From positions 1-57,678 of the forward strand of contig JANYGW010000101.1 in the NCBI GenBank assembly GCA_025359245.1: 57,678 nucleotides of DNA. The letters run 5' to 3'. Positions within the stretch are counted from its first letter, which is position 1, and the number at the start of each line of letters is the position of its first letter. The stretch is from Massilia sp. (lineage in GTDB: Bacteria > Pseudomonadota > Gammaproteobacteria > Burkholderiales > Burkholderiaceae_D). The notes below the pieces were generated by a model. It was not told the DNA's origin, searched no databases, and saw nothing but the letters and a program-made list of their open reading frames with translations. The position numbers and the translations under genes were made by a program. Below are positions 20,128 through 29,248 of this stretch, piece by piece.

Positions 20128-20613
20128 ATGCTCAGGCAATTATTTCTTGTTGCGCTCAGCGTCGCCCTGGTCGGGTGCGCATCGCAAGGCGTGCCCGTAT
20201 CGGGAGGGAAATTGGCGCCGACGCTGGTGGACCTCCATGTGCCTGCGATCCTTGGGCAAGACGGGTCCGTCAAGTTATCGGTGATTGAATCCTGTGAGCG
20301 GGATATTCCCAAGTCGCGCATTCTCTTTCATGGTGGGCCATCTGGCGTGCCAGGTGACCTGGTAAAACAGTTGGCTGTCGCGGGCGGCCAGGCAACTACG
20401 CTGCATTATGAGCGCACGCTGGCCGGAAATGTGACGTGCAGCCTGTATTCGCGGGTCTTGTTTGAAGCAGGAATGCGCTATGCCATTTATTTGGGCGACA
20501 TGCCCGCCAGCACACCGGGCCTGAGCATCGGCGGAACTTGTGCGATTGCCGTCACCAACAACACGAGAGGCTTTGTGGCGATGTCACTTGCGACGAATGC
20601 GTGTGAAAAATAG
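20128..20613 (+). CDS. Small predicted lipoprotein, unknown function
   Basis: The 161-residue product begins at ATG 20128. A good AGGAAAA overlaps the pth stop, so it may be co-transcribed with pth. The signal peptide ends ALVGC, a lipobox. The rest is a beta-rich extracytoplasmic domain with cysteines that could form disulfides (SCERDI, VTCSLY, GGTCAI, TNACEK). Its base composition is slightly less GC-rich than its neighbours. I recognise no family. Confidence 0.65.
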   Translation: MLRQLFLVALSVALVGCASQGVPVSGGKLAPTLVDLHVPAILGQDGSVKLSVIESCERDIPKSRILFHGGPSGVPGDLVKQLAVAGGQATTLHYERTLAGNVTCSLYSRVLFEAGMRYAIYLGDMPASTPGLSIGGTCAIAVTNNTRGFVAMSLATNACEK

Positions 20614-20683
20614 CCGTTTCCAGCTGTCGCTGGAGTTTGCGCGTGCGCTGGACGGTGCCAGGCCCAGCCGCGATAATTAGGCG

Positions 20684-21772
20684 ATGAACGCACTTTCTTT
20701 CCATGCTGGCCCGCGCGCGCTGGCCCACATCCGCGCGCATGGCCTGCGCGCCAGCGACGTGGCGATCGTGCCAGCCGCCGCGGGCGGTCCCAAAGGGCTG
20801 ATCTTCCAGGCCTTCGACCAGTGGCTGTTCGGCAGCTGGTTTGCCGACGCGCCGCGCGAACGCGCATTGATCGGCGCGTCGATCGGCGCCTGGCGCATGA
20901 CGGCGGCCTGCCATGCCGATCCGGTGGCCGCGTTCGCCCGCTTCGGCGAGCTCTATTGCGATCAGCGCTACACCACGGCCAAGCCATCGCCGCAGCAGAT
21001 CGACGACGTCTGCCAGCAACTGCTGACCGACTTCCTGGGCGGCCATGAGCATGAAGTCCTCAACCATCCGCACCACCGCCTGCACATGCTGACGGTGCGT
21101 GGCTTGCGCGGCCTGGCCAATCCGGCGCACCGGCGCGCCGAGATGGCCGGCTTCGTGGCCGCGACCTTGCAGAACCTGGTCTCGCGCGAGCGCCTGGCCC
21201 ATATGCTCGAACGCGTGGTGGTCAGCGACGGGCGCGGCGCGCCGGCTTGGCTGACCCAGCGCTTCGACAATTTCACGACGCATTTCAGCACCCTCAGCGC
21301 CGCCAACCTCGGTGCGGCGCTGCTGGCTTCGGGCACCTTGCCGCTGGTGATGAAGCCGGTGCGCGCGATCGCCGATGCACCGGCCGGCACTTACTGGGAT
21401 GGCGGCATCATCGATTACAACCTGGCGCTGCCGTATTCGCGCCTGGCGCCGGGCGAGCTGGTCTTGTATCCGCACTTCAACCAGCACATCGTGCCCGGCT
21501 GGCTCGACAAGGCCATGCCGTGGCGCCGTGCGGCGCGCGGCGCCAACCGCGGCTGGCTTGACAACGTGATCATCGTCGCGCCCACCCCGGCCTTCCTGCG
21601 CACTTTGCCGCGCAATAAATTGCCGGATCGCCAGGATTTTGATTACTACGGCCTCGATCACAAGGCGCGCACGCTGAACTGGGAAAAGGCGATGGCCGAG
21701 GGCCAGCGCCTGCGCGACGAGTTCGCCGCCTTCGTGGCCCATCCCGATCTGTCGCGCATCCAGGCGATCTGA
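20684..21772 (+). CDS. Patatin-like phospholipase family protein
   Basis: The 362-residue protein has the three patatin features. These are the oxyanion glycine motif GGPKGL (34-39), the nucleophile elbow GASIG with Ser66, and the catalytic DGG motif with Asp239 (YWDGGIIDYN). Such proteins are Ser-Asp dyad acyl hydrolases acting on lipids. No signal peptide or membrane segment is seen, so it is probably cytoplasmic or peripheral. The substrate is unknown. Confidence 0.85.
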   Translation: MNALSFHAGPRALAHIRAHGLRASDVAIVPAAAGGPKGLIFQAFDQWLFGSWFADAPRERALIGASIGAWRMTAACHADPVAAFARFGELYCDQRYTTAKPSPQQIDDVCQQLLTDFLGGHEHEVLNHPHHRLHMLTVRGLRGLANPAHRRAEMAGFVAATLQNLVSRERLAHMLERVVVSDGRGAPAWLTQRFDNFTTHFSTLSAANLGAALLASGTLPLVMKPVRAIADAPAGTYWDGGIIDYNLALPYSRLAPGELVLYPHFNQHIVPGWLDKAMPWRRAARGANRGWLDNVIIVAPTPAFLRTLPRNKLPDRQDFDYYGLDHKARTLNWEKAMAEGQRLRDEFAAFVAHPDLSRIQAI

Positions 21773-21912
21773 CGATCGAGGCCATCCTGCGGGACAACGA
21801 CAGCGTGCTGGTCGACGCCGAACGACGCACGCGCCACTACGGCTTCGACGGCGCCTGCCGGGTCGCCGATTCGATGGCCGAACTGTCGCACGCGATCGCC
21901 GCGTTGCTGTAA
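21772..21912 (+). pseudogene. Possible coding remnant after the patatin-like gene
   Basis: After the patatin stop, the frame shifted by one base stays open for about 46 codons (TIEAILRDNDSVLVDAERR... to MAELSHAIAALL) and ends at TAA 21912. It has protein-like composition and ordinary codon use but no start codon or ribosome binding site. It could be the 3' end of a decayed gene or of a frameshifted longer patatin. The family is not recognised. Confidence 0.3.
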
Positions 21913-22027
21913 CGACAGCGCCGGCAGCCGGTTTTTAGGCCTTACTTCGCGTCCGAGGTTACAATGTGGGGTTGTGGGGCCCACGCCCGCGTGCGCCCAT
22001 CGTCCATCGAATTAGAAAGCATTCCCC

Positions 22028-23119
22028 ATGAGTCTCCAATGCGGCATCGTCGGCCTGCCCAACGTCGGCAAGTCCACCCTTTTCAATGCGCTGACCAAGG
22101 CTGGCATCCCGGCTGAAAACTACCCGTTCTGCACGATCGAGCCGAACGTCGGCGTGGTCGAAGTGCCGGACCCGCGCATGGATGCGCTGGCCCTGATCGT
22201 CAAGCCCGAGCGCATGGTCAACGCCATCGTCGAGTTCGTCGACATCGCCGGCCTGGTCGCCGGCGCGTCGAAGGGCGAGGGCCTGGGCAACCAGTTCCTG
22301 TCGCACATCCGCGAGACCGACGCCATCGTCAACGTGGTGCGCTGCTTCGAAGACGACAACGTGATCCACGTGGCCGGCAAGATCAGCCCGCTGGACGACA
22401 TCGAAGTGATCCAGACCGAGCTGGCGCTGGCCGACATGGGCACGGTCGAAAAGGCGATCCACCGCGAAAACAAGAAAGCCCGTTCGGGCGACAAGGACGC
22501 CGCCAAGCTGCTGGCCGTGATGGAGCGCATGATGCCGTTCCTGAACGACGCCAAGCCGGTGCGCGCGATGGGCCTGGACGCCGAGGAAATGCTGCTGATC
22601 AAGCCGCTGTGCCTGATCACCGCCAAGCCGGCCATGTACGTGGCCAACGTGTCCGACACCGGCTTCAAGGACAATCCGCTGCTGGACCAGCTGACCGCCT
22701 ACGCGAAGGCGCAGAACGCGCCTATCGTGGCGATCTGCGCCTCGATCGAATCGGAAATCGCCGACCTGGACGACGCCGACAAGGGCGCTTTCCTGTCCGA
22801 CATGGGCATGGAAGAGCCGGGCCTGGACCGCTTGATCCGCGCCGCCTACAAGCTGCTCGGCCTGCAGACCTACTTCACCGCCGGCGTCAAGGAAGTGCGC
22901 GCCTGGACCATCCACGTGGGCGACACCGCGCCGCAGGCGGCCGGCGTGATCCACACCGACTTCGAACGCGGCTTCATCCGCGCGCAAACCATTGCCTACG
23001 ATGACTTCGTCGCCTACAAGGGCGAAGCGGGCGCCAAGGAAGTGGGCAAGATGCGCGCCGAGGGCAAGGAATACGTGGTCAAGGATGGCGACGTGCTGAA
23101 CTTCCTGTTCAACGTCTGA
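22028..23119 (+). CDS. ychF: Redox-regulated ribosome-binding ATPase YchF
   Basis: The 363-residue Obg-family protein prefers ATP to GTP and binds the ribosome. The P-loop is [12 protein letters not shown] near the start, followed by the [11 protein letters not shown]3 motif. The usual NKxD is replaced by NVSD, as in YchF. A coiled coil and the C-terminal TGS domain ([26 protein letters not shown]) complete it. It ends the conserved pth-ychF block. Confidence 0.98.
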   Translation: MSLQCGIVGLPNVGKSTLFNALTKAGIPAENYPFCTIEPNVGVVEVPDPRMDALALIVKPERMVNAIVEFVDIAGLVAGASKGEGLGNQFLSHIRETDAIVNVVRCFEDDNVIHVAGKISPLDDIEVIQTELALADMGTVEKAIHRENKKARSGDKDAAKLLAVMERMMPFLNDAKPVRAMGLDAEEMLLIKPLCLITAKPAMYVANVSDTGFKDNPLLDQLTAYAKAQNAPIVAICASIESEIADLDDADKGAFLSDMGMEEPGLDRLIRAAYKLLGLQTYFTAGVKEVRAWTIHVGDTAPQAAGVIHTDFERGFIRAQTIAYDDFVAYKGEAGAKEVGKMRAEGKEYVVKDGDVLNFLFNV

Positions 23120-23152
23120 CCTCGGCACGGGAACCGGCTGCGGCCGGGTGTC

Positions 23153-23193
23153 AAAAAAGCCCCGCTCATCCTCCGGATAGCGGGGCTTTTTTT
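23153..23193. terminator. Strong bidirectional terminator
   Basis: AAAAAAGCCCCGCT (23153-23166) pairs with AGCGGGGCTTTTTTT (23179-23193). T-runs occur on both strands, so it can end ychF and also the convergent peptide locus arriving from the right. Confidence 0.92.
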
Positions 23194-23252
23194 GCGCCCG
23201 GCCGGTACGCCGTCAATCGCGACGGCAGCCAGGCGCGTGCCTATATTACCGC

Positions 23253-24443
23253 TCAGTGCGGCGCCGCCGGCAGCTTGCCCGGGCGCTGGCGCACGGCATC
23301 GATCATCGCCGTCGAATACACCTCGCCGCTCGTTTCGCTCGTTTCCATCATCGCCTTCCAGAGCGCGAAGATGTCCTGGTCGTAGTCGGCAAAGCGCTTG
23401 AAGCCGCAGGCATACACGCCGCGGTAGCTGTCGACGCTGCCCTTGAGCGCCGCACATTCGTCGATCAGTTTGCTTGCATACAGCGCGGCCTCATCCTTGC
23501 CGAACAAGCCGCTCTGGCGCAAGGCGGCCACGGCGATCGCTTCGGCGCCCCCTTCGTGGATCCACGCTTCCTTCTCGCCGATGCCGCCGCGCGCGACATT
23601 CGATTGCCAGACATGGGCAAGTTCATGCGCGATCAGCTCCATGCAGTATTGCCGCACTGTCGGCGAGCCGCCCATCAGCGCTTTGCCCTCGAGCCGGTAC
23701 ACGACCTGCTTGCCGATCGCGCCACCCTTGACCGACAGGCCTGGCTGTTCGAGATTGCCGATCGATAGCAGCAGCAGCGGCTGGTAGCCCAGCTTGCGCT
23801 GGAACGCCTTCTCGTAAAACGTGCTGATGGTGGCCGTCGTCTCGAGCAGCATGGCCGCCATCCAGTCGGGCGTGCGCGGATCGAGTATCAGGGTCGCCGC
23901 GCCCGCCGTTGCCGGTTTGCGCGGTCCGAAATACGCGTAGCCGGCGTCGCCGGGCGCGCTCAAGACCGGGGTGATCACATGTTCATCGGCCAATCCCGTC
24001 AGGTGAAGCGACAGGCGCAGCGGCCGCGCGTGCTCGCCCTGCATGGCCTCGCCGTCGAAGAAGCCCGTGTACACATCCGTTCCGCCGTCGGAAAAGCGGT
24101 CGAATGGCGTGTAGTTATTCATCGCGTACGGCAGGAACAGCGTCACTTCGACGGACAGCGCCGTCACTGGCTTGCCGCTGCCGCGGATCGCTTCCTGCCC
24201 GTCCGTCTCGACCAGCGCGAGCCCGGGCGTCAACACGCGCCAGGCCTGCTTGCGGTAGCCGGCGAGCGCCGGTCCCAGGCGCAGGCCATCGACCGCTTCG
24301 CCGAACACGTAATCGGCCCGCCATTTGTCGGCGCCGGTGTGGGTCAGGCTCAGGCTGACGGATACGGGGGCGAGCGGCTCTGCGCCCGCTGTTTGACACA
24401 GAGAAGTAAAAATTAGCAGGGCGAAAATCAGCGAATTTTTCAT
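23253..24443 (-). CDS. Secreted zinc metallopeptidase-like protein at the end of the RiPP locus
   Basis: The 396-residue protein has a signal peptide cleaved near QTAGAE. The N-terminal half is beta-rich. The C-terminal half holds IAHELAHVWQ, an HExxH zinc motif (His273, Glu274, His277), followed by AWIHEGGAEA, where Glu297 or Glu301 is a plausible third ligand. This gluzincin-like layout resembles M1/M61-type peptidases, but the family is not certain. It would act in the periplasm or outside. The gene follows the SpaB_C gene by 91 bases on the same strand. It may be the last gene of the operon, for example for trimming or self-protection, or an independent neighbour. Confidence 0.7.
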   Translation of the reverse strand: MKNSLIFALLIFTSLCQTAGAEPLAPVSVSLSLTHTGADKWRADYVFGEAVDGLRLGPALAGYRKQAWRVLTPGLALVETDGQEAIRGSGKPVTALSVEVTLFLPYAMNNYTPFDRFSDGGTDVYTGFFDGEAMQGEHARPLRLSLHLTGLADEHVITPVLSAPGDAGYAYFGPRKPATAGAATLILDPRTPDWMAAMLLETTATISTFYEKAFQRKLGYQPLLLLSIGNLEQPGLSVKGGAIGKQVVYRLEGKALMGGSPTVRQYCMELIAHELAHVWQSNVARGGIGEKEAWIHEGGAEAIAVAALRQSGLFGKDEAALYASKLIDECAALKGSVDSYRGVYACGFKRFADYDQDIFALWKAMMETSETSGEVYSTAMIDAVRQRPGKLPAAPH

Positions 24444-24534
24444 TGGTCTACATAGCTAAATGACGGTGGGCTGGCGCGCTCGCTGAATACGCGGGCATCG
24501 TTGAAATGTCAGAGAAATAATGCCTTAAGTATAT

Positions 24535-25509
24535 TCATTTTGCACATGATTTTCTTCCCTGCTGTCGTTTGCCGGCACAGCCATGCGCGGCATGGGCGAG
24601 CATATGCGCGTACCAATATTCGACCGCCGGGGCCAGGCCAAGGCGATTGTTCATCATATGGATGTGCGAATCGACCAGGGCCGCGATGGCGCGCTCCAGT
24701 CCTGGCTCGGTGACCCATTGCTGCGTCACGGGGCACATCAACGCGCCGCGCGCGGCCAGTTGCCGCCATTCGCGCACCGCCTGCTGCAGCATGTGCCACC
24801 ATGTGCCGGCCTGGCCATGCGGCGCCGCGCCGCCCGCCTGCAGCAGCCGGATCAAGTCAAGGTAGCGCCTGCGCTGCGCCAAGGCGACGCGTTCGGCCTG
24901 CGCCTCCAGGTGGCGCGCATCGCCGGCGATCTTTTGCCAGGTCTGCTTCATCCGGTACAGAAAAGCGAGCAGGCCGTCATGGTCCCTGGTCGCCGCCGCC
25001 AGCGCCACGCTGGTGAGCAGCAGGCCGCTGGACTGGCGCGCGGTTCCTGCCGCTGCGGCGCCGATCACCTGCAAGGCCAGTTCGGTGGACAGGGAAAACA
25101 GGCGTTCGCTGCTGGCCATCGCATGCGGCCCGCCATACCTGAGCATCTCCGGCTCGTAAGCGATCTCGCTGACCGTCCCTTGCGGCAGCCAGCGGCGCGC
25201 CTCGGCATCGACGCCAGGACGCTCGAACACCATTTCGTCCGGGTACGCGCGCGCCAGGCCGCGGTCATCTCCGTGGTAGTGCAAAAAGCGTTCGCGCAAG
25301 GCCGTCATCAACAGCGCGAAGGCGTCGTCCGGCATATCCTTGACGCGCAGGCGAATGTGCGGCCCGCCTTCCCAATAGCGCATGTAGAACCAGCTGCCCG
25401 CTTGCCCGCTGCTGCAGTACGCGGCCAGCGTCGGGCCGATCACCTCCAGCAGGAAGGCGTCGGTGCTGGCCGGGTCGGCCAGGTACAGGTGGAGGGATCG
25501 CCAGGTCAT
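24535..25509 (-). CDS. Thiopeptide-type bacteriocin biosynthesis protein (SpaB_C, LanB elimination domain)
   Basis: The 324-residue protein matches the stand-alone SpaB_C domain. It opens with SLHLYLADPASTDAFLLEVIGP, then WFYMRYWEGGPHIRLRV, a hallmark of the domain, and near the end HMMNNRLGL. In class I lanthipeptide dehydratases this domain removes glutamate from glutamylated Ser/Thr to give dehydroamino acids. Related proteins in thiopeptide pathways catalyse a [4+2] cyclisation instead. The gene overlaps the upstream LanB-like gene by four bases (ATGA), so the two form a split dehydratase like that of thiopeptide clusters. Confidence 0.85.
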   Translation of the reverse strand: MTWRSLHLYLADPASTDAFLLEVIGPTLAAYCSSGQAGSWFYMRYWEGGPHIRLRVKDMPDDAFALLMTALRERFLHYHGDDRGLARAYPDEMVFERPGVDAEARRWLPQGTVSEIAYEPEMLRYGGPHAMASSERLFSLSTELALQVIGAAAAGTARQSSGLLLTSVALAAATRDHDGLLAFLYRMKQTWQKIAGDARHLEAQAERVALAQRRRYLDLIRLLQAGGAAPHGQAGTWWHMLQQAVREWRQLAARGALMCPVTQQWVTEPGLERAIAALVDSHIHMMNNRLGLAPAVEYWYAHMLAHAAHGCAGKRQQGRKSCAK

Positions 25510-28061
25510 ACGCTAGTCTTGGTGGATTCGCCGGTCAGCGTCAATTCGATCTGCATTTCCGCCACATGATCGCGGCCCTTCCAGCGCACGGTGCCCACGC
25601 CCGGTTGCGGCAGCGCCTCTTGCAGGCAGGCGCTCGATTCCGTGGTGCGCAAGGCGCCGGCCAGCTGGCGCACATGCAGCGGGCTGTCGAGATGGACATA
25701 GAAGGGCTTGGAAAGGCTGGCGCCGAGCCGGACGAAGACTTCGGCGGGGAGCGCGAAGCGGACGCGCAGCGCGTGCAAGGCCAGCGCAAACGCATGGACC
25801 GGGGCGGCCGGATCCGGCAGCAAGGCGCGCGGAATAATCCAGGTCCGGCGCGACACCACGACAGTACCGACCGACACGCGCGGCAGGTGCAATGGCTGCT
25901 CGTCGTGCCGGTCGCGCAGCGCTTCCCACAATTCGGGGATGGTCGAGACGTTGCGCGCCAATAGTTGATACGCCTGCGGCAAATTCCTGGCCAGCAGGAA
26001 GCCGAAATAATAAAGGTCGTGCGCCATGCCGCTGGCGTCGCGCACATCGAGGCGATCGGTTGCGGCGTTGTACACGAGGCACAGCTCTGACATATTATGG
26101 CGCACCAGTCCGGGGCTGCCGGCCCGCGCTCCCGCCAGCAGCACTTCGCCCTCGGCCAGGCGCGGATGGAGATTTCCGTTGAACCCGAATACGCCGGGCA
26201 GCTCCAGGTACCGGCCATCGGGGGAGCGGCTGCCGATATAGGCGCGCACGGACGCCAGCTCCGGTTCCGACAGCGCCGTCATGAAACGCGACATCAGCAT
26301 CGACGCGCCTGGATACACGCGGTTCACGACGAAGCCGGCCGGACCGGCACGCTGTCCAAAGAACACTTGCGACACGCCGCGCCGGCGCACGGTCGCGGGC
26401 ATGCGCTGCGCCAGCGCGTCGCACCATGCCGCATCGAGCCGGACTTCGGCTTGCCCGTCGCCGGCGCCCAGCGCCGCGTCGAGCACCGCGTTTTTCAGCG
26501 TGAGCATGGCGGCGCACGGCGTCATTTCCGGTAGCGGGCCGAGTTCGCGGATGAAGCCTTCGATATCGGTGCAGACGCCGTCGGCGCCATGCGCGGCGAT
26601 AAAGCGGCCGGCCAGCCAGGACTGCAGCGGAGTGCCTTTGTCGAACAGCGGCTGCAAGGCCAGCCATGCCCGCAGATCGTCGAGGATCGCTTGCCACTGG
26701 TCTGGATCGGCAAGCAGGCGCGCGCCGTCAAAGCCGCAGTCTTCGAAGAACACCGGCGCTGAGGAGCGGCCGGGAAGGCCGCGCATGCTTTCTGCCGCCT
26801 CCTCGATCTGGCGCCGCAACGGCACGCGCGCGTCCAGGTCCGCCTTCTCATACCGGGTCGCCAATTTGCTTACCTCCGCACCTGCACCAAGCTGTTCGCG
26901 CATCGGCCCCTGCAACTGCTTGGACAATTGCAGCGTATCGGCAAGCAGGTCATCCTGCTCAAAGCGTTCCCAGCGCGGATGCAGCAGGTTCAGCGCCAGC
27001 ATGGTTTCGACGAAATACCGAACGTCGGCGTGCGCGTGCGCGGGCAGCTGCCGCGCCAGCGCTCGCGTGATGGTGGCCAGGTTCAGCGGCCCGTCCATCT
27101 GCGCCGCCGTCGCGATCAGTATGCTGACCGGCGTGCTGAGGGCGATCTTGCGCTGCGGGTGGGCAGCACCCCAGAATTTTCCGTGCCGTGAATCCGACTG
27201 CATCAGTTGTTGCCAGTGCAGCTCGGCGTTGTCGATACGGATGGTCGGATTCAATGCGAGTGGAAATTCGTCGCCCACGCACGCGGGGTCGCGCCATACC
27301 CCTTCCAGCAGGTCCAGCAACCAGGCGTGATTGAAGCGCACTTTCGTTGACATGGCGCGCTCGCCGAGATCGATGTCAACACTCGCGCCGCTACGCCAGG
27401 CGCCGGCGATGACGGGCGTGAATGACGACAGGGGACTGGTCTTGAACGCCGCACGCATCGCGTAGTCGAGCAAAGTCGATTGCAGCCTGCGGACCGACTT
27501 GCCTTCGCTTGGCGCGCCGTCGCGCAGCCAGCGCTCGACCAGTGCATGCAGCTGTGCATTGGTGTGGTGGATACCGCCCATCAGCGCGGGAGCGTCAAAG
27601 GCGGCGCTGCGCAGGCGTTGCACGGAGCGTGCGAGTTCAGTGTCGAACAGCGCCGCGAATCCGCTTGCGGCTGCGCCAAGCTGCGCCGCGAGTTCCTTCA
27701 GTTCGGCCAGCACGGCGCTTTGATCAGGCGCGCAGCAGGCGGCGATCACTTCGTCGTCCAGCGTGAACGGTTTGCCGTTGAATACGGCGCGCTTGGCTGT
27801 GAGCAGCGCGCGCCGGGCGTCACGCTGCTCGCCCGCCAGCGCGATGGCGCTCTCCAGTGCGGCGCAGGCGGCCGGCCCAATCTGCGCGATCCGTTCGCGC
27901 CACGCCTGCATCTGCTGCAAAGCGGCGCCGGTAGCGCCGTCGTGCAGCCGGTGCCAGCGCGCGCAGGGTTCGCCGGCGACGCGCAGCACAAAATAGGGGT
28001 GCAGCAGGCGCACGCTGGCGCTGGCCGGCGGCGCTTCCTTCAGGTGGCTATCCTTCGGCAT
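25506..28061 (-). CDS. Lantibiotic dehydratase-like protein (LanB N-terminal, glutamylation domain)
   Basis: The 851-residue protein corresponds to the large Lant_dehydr_N part of LanB. It transfers glutamate from Glu-tRNA to Ser/Thr of a precursor, or in the PEARL subgroup adds an amino acid to a peptide C-terminus. Recognisable parts are the N-terminal LLHPYFVLRVAGEP, the basic AAFKTSPLSSFTP region, NRVYPGASMLMSRF and LPAEVFVRLG...KPFYVHLDSPL near the end. The elimination domain is encoded by the next gene, favouring the dehydratase role. It starts MPKDSHLKE six bases after the binding-protein gene. No lanC-like cyclase gene is present in the locus. Confidence 0.87.
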   Translation of the reverse strand: MPKDSHLKEAPPASASVRLLHPYFVLRVAGEPCARWHRLHDGATGAALQQMQAWRERIAQIGPAACAALESAIALAGEQRDARRALLTAKRAVFNGKPFTLDDEVIAACCAPDQSAVLAELKELAAQLGAAASGFAALFDTELARSVQRLRSAAFDAPALMGGIHHTNAQLHALVERWLRDGAPSEGKSVRRLQSTLLDYAMRAAFKTSPLSSFTPVIAGAWRSGASVDIDLGERAMSTKVRFNHAWLLDLLEGVWRDPACVGDEFPLALNPTIRIDNAELHWQQLMQSDSRHGKFWGAAHPQRKIALSTPVSILIATAAQMDGPLNLATITRALARQLPAHAHADVRYFVETMLALNLLHPRWERFEQDDLLADTLQLSKQLQGPMREQLGAGAEVSKLATRYEKADLDARVPLRRQIEEAAESMRGLPGRSSAPVFFEDCGFDGARLLADPDQWQAILDDLRAWLALQPLFDKGTPLQSWLAGRFIAAHGADGVCTDIEGFIRELGPLPEMTPCAAMLTLKNAVLDAALGAGDGQAEVRLDAAWCDALAQRMPATVRRRGVSQVFFGQRAGPAGFVVNRVYPGASMLMSRFMTALSEPELASVRAYIGSRSPDGRYLELPGVFGFNGNLHPRLAEGEVLLAGARAGSPGLVRHNMSELCLVYNAATDRLDVRDASGMAHDLYYFGFLLARNLPQAYQLLARNVSTIPELWEALRDRHDEQPLHLPRVSVGTVVVSRRTWIIPRALLPDPAAPVHAFALALHALRVRFALPAEVFVRLGASLSKPFYVHLDSPLHVRQLAGALRTTESSACLQEALPQPGVGTVRWKGRDHVAEMQIELTLTGESTKTSV

Positions 28062-28067
28062 GGCCGC

Positions 28068-29234
28068 TCACGGACGGTAGCTGACCAGCGGCGTGGTGGG
28101 GAAATAAACGAATTTCCCGCCCGTGACGACCACCTTGGCGAGCGGCTTGGCAACCAGGTCGCCCTTGTCGTCGAAGGTGTGTTCGCCGGTGACGCCGCTC
28201 CAGCCCTTGACCTCGCGCAGGGCGCCGGCGACCTTGGCCGGGACAGTGCTGTGCGCCGCCACCATGGCGTGCGCCAGCAGCTTGAGCGTGTCATAGCCCT
28301 GCGCCGCGGTGGCGTCCGGCAGCAAGCCATACTTCGCCTGGTAGCGCTGGTCGAAGGCCAGCACGGCAGGCCGCGGATCGTTCAGGTTAAACAGCGAAAA
28401 CACCACGGTGCCTTCAACGCTCGGTCCGCCCAGCTTGATCAGATCGGGCGAATCGAGTCCGGCGCCGCCGAACACCGGCATGTTCAGGCCGGCGCCGCGT
28501 ATCTCGCGCAGGATTTGTCCGCCTTCCGGCAGCGAGCCGACCAGGAAGATTGCATCGATCTTCAGGAACGACGCCCAGTTCCCCAACGTCGTCCCATGGT
28601 CGTCGCCGCCCATGTCGTACGAACGGCGATCGACCACGGTGATGCCCAGTTCGCGCGCGCGCTGCTCGAAGTAATTGGCCAGGTCGATGCCATAGTCGTT
28701 CTTGATGTAGTAGATCGCGATCCGTTTGTAGCCCTGGGCTGCCGCATAGTCGCCGATCTGGCGGCCTTGGTCGCGGTTGCCGGCCAGGCTGCGAAATACC
28801 AGCTGGCCGCCTTGCTCGGTGATCTTCTGGCCGCTGGCGCCAGGCGTGATCATCACCAGTCCGGCGCGTTCGTAGATCAGCGACGCGGGCGCAGCGATGT
28901 AGGTATTCAAGTGGCCAATGACGGCGGCCACGTCGATGTCGTTGGCGATTTCCTGCGCCACCTGGCGTCCGGTGTTGAGCGAGCCGGCATCGTCCTTGAG
29001 CAGCAGCTTGATCTTGCGCCCGCCCAGGATGCCGCCGTTGCCATTGATTTCATCAGCGGCCAGCTGCGCGCCCTTGACCAGCGTGGCCTTGGCCGACTTC
29101 AGCGGCCAGGCCACGGCCACGGTGATGTCGCCCTGCGCCTGGGCCAGGTGCTCGGCGCGCTGCTGCGCGATCGGCGCCTTCTCGCAGGCGGCCAACGTGA
29201 CGAGGATGAACAACAAGCTAAGCGCGGTCTTCAT
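28068..29234 (-). CDS. Leu/Ile/Val-type ABC substrate-binding lipoprotein (Peripla_BP_6)
   Basis: The protein is 388 residues from ATG 29234, which has AGGAG upstream (29246-29250). An in-frame GTG at 29246 overlaps that site and is rejected. The signal ends TLAAC, a lipobox. The fold is a type I periplasmic binding protein: VAVAWPLKSAKATLVKGAQLAADEINGNGGILGG, then ITPGASG and a second lobe with GYDTLKLLAHA. These proteins bind branched-chain amino acids, amides or peptides. No matching permease or ATPase is nearby, so inside this RiPP operon it may act as a sensor or peptide-binding protein. That role is an inference. Confidence 0.85.
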   Translation of the reverse strand: MKTALSLLFILVTLAACEKAPIAQQRAEHLAQAQGDITVAVAWPLKSAKATLVKGAQLAADEINGNGGILGGRKIKLLLKDDAGSLNTGRQVAQEIANDIDVAAVIGHLNTYIAAPASLIYERAGLVMITPGASGQKITEQGGQLVFRSLAGNRDQGRQIGDYAAAQGYKRIAIYYIKNDYGIDLANYFEQRARELGITVVDRRSYDMGGDDHGTTLGNWASFLKIDAIFLVGSLPEGGQILREIRGAGLNMPVFGGAGLDSPDLIKLGGPSVEGTVVFSLFNLNDPRPAVLAFDQRYQAKYGLLPDATAAQGYDTLKLLAHAMVAAHSTVPAKVAGALREVKGWSGVTGEHTFDDKGDLVAKPLAKVVVTGGKFVYFPTTPLVSYRP

Positions 29235-29248
29235 ACGTGGTTCCACTC

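Noticed and set aside
24509..24802. 97-residue minus-strand frame near the end of the SpaB_C gene as a second precursor
   Set aside because: It is an alternative frame within the SpaB_C gene, Arg/Ala-rich and without leader features or ribosome site.
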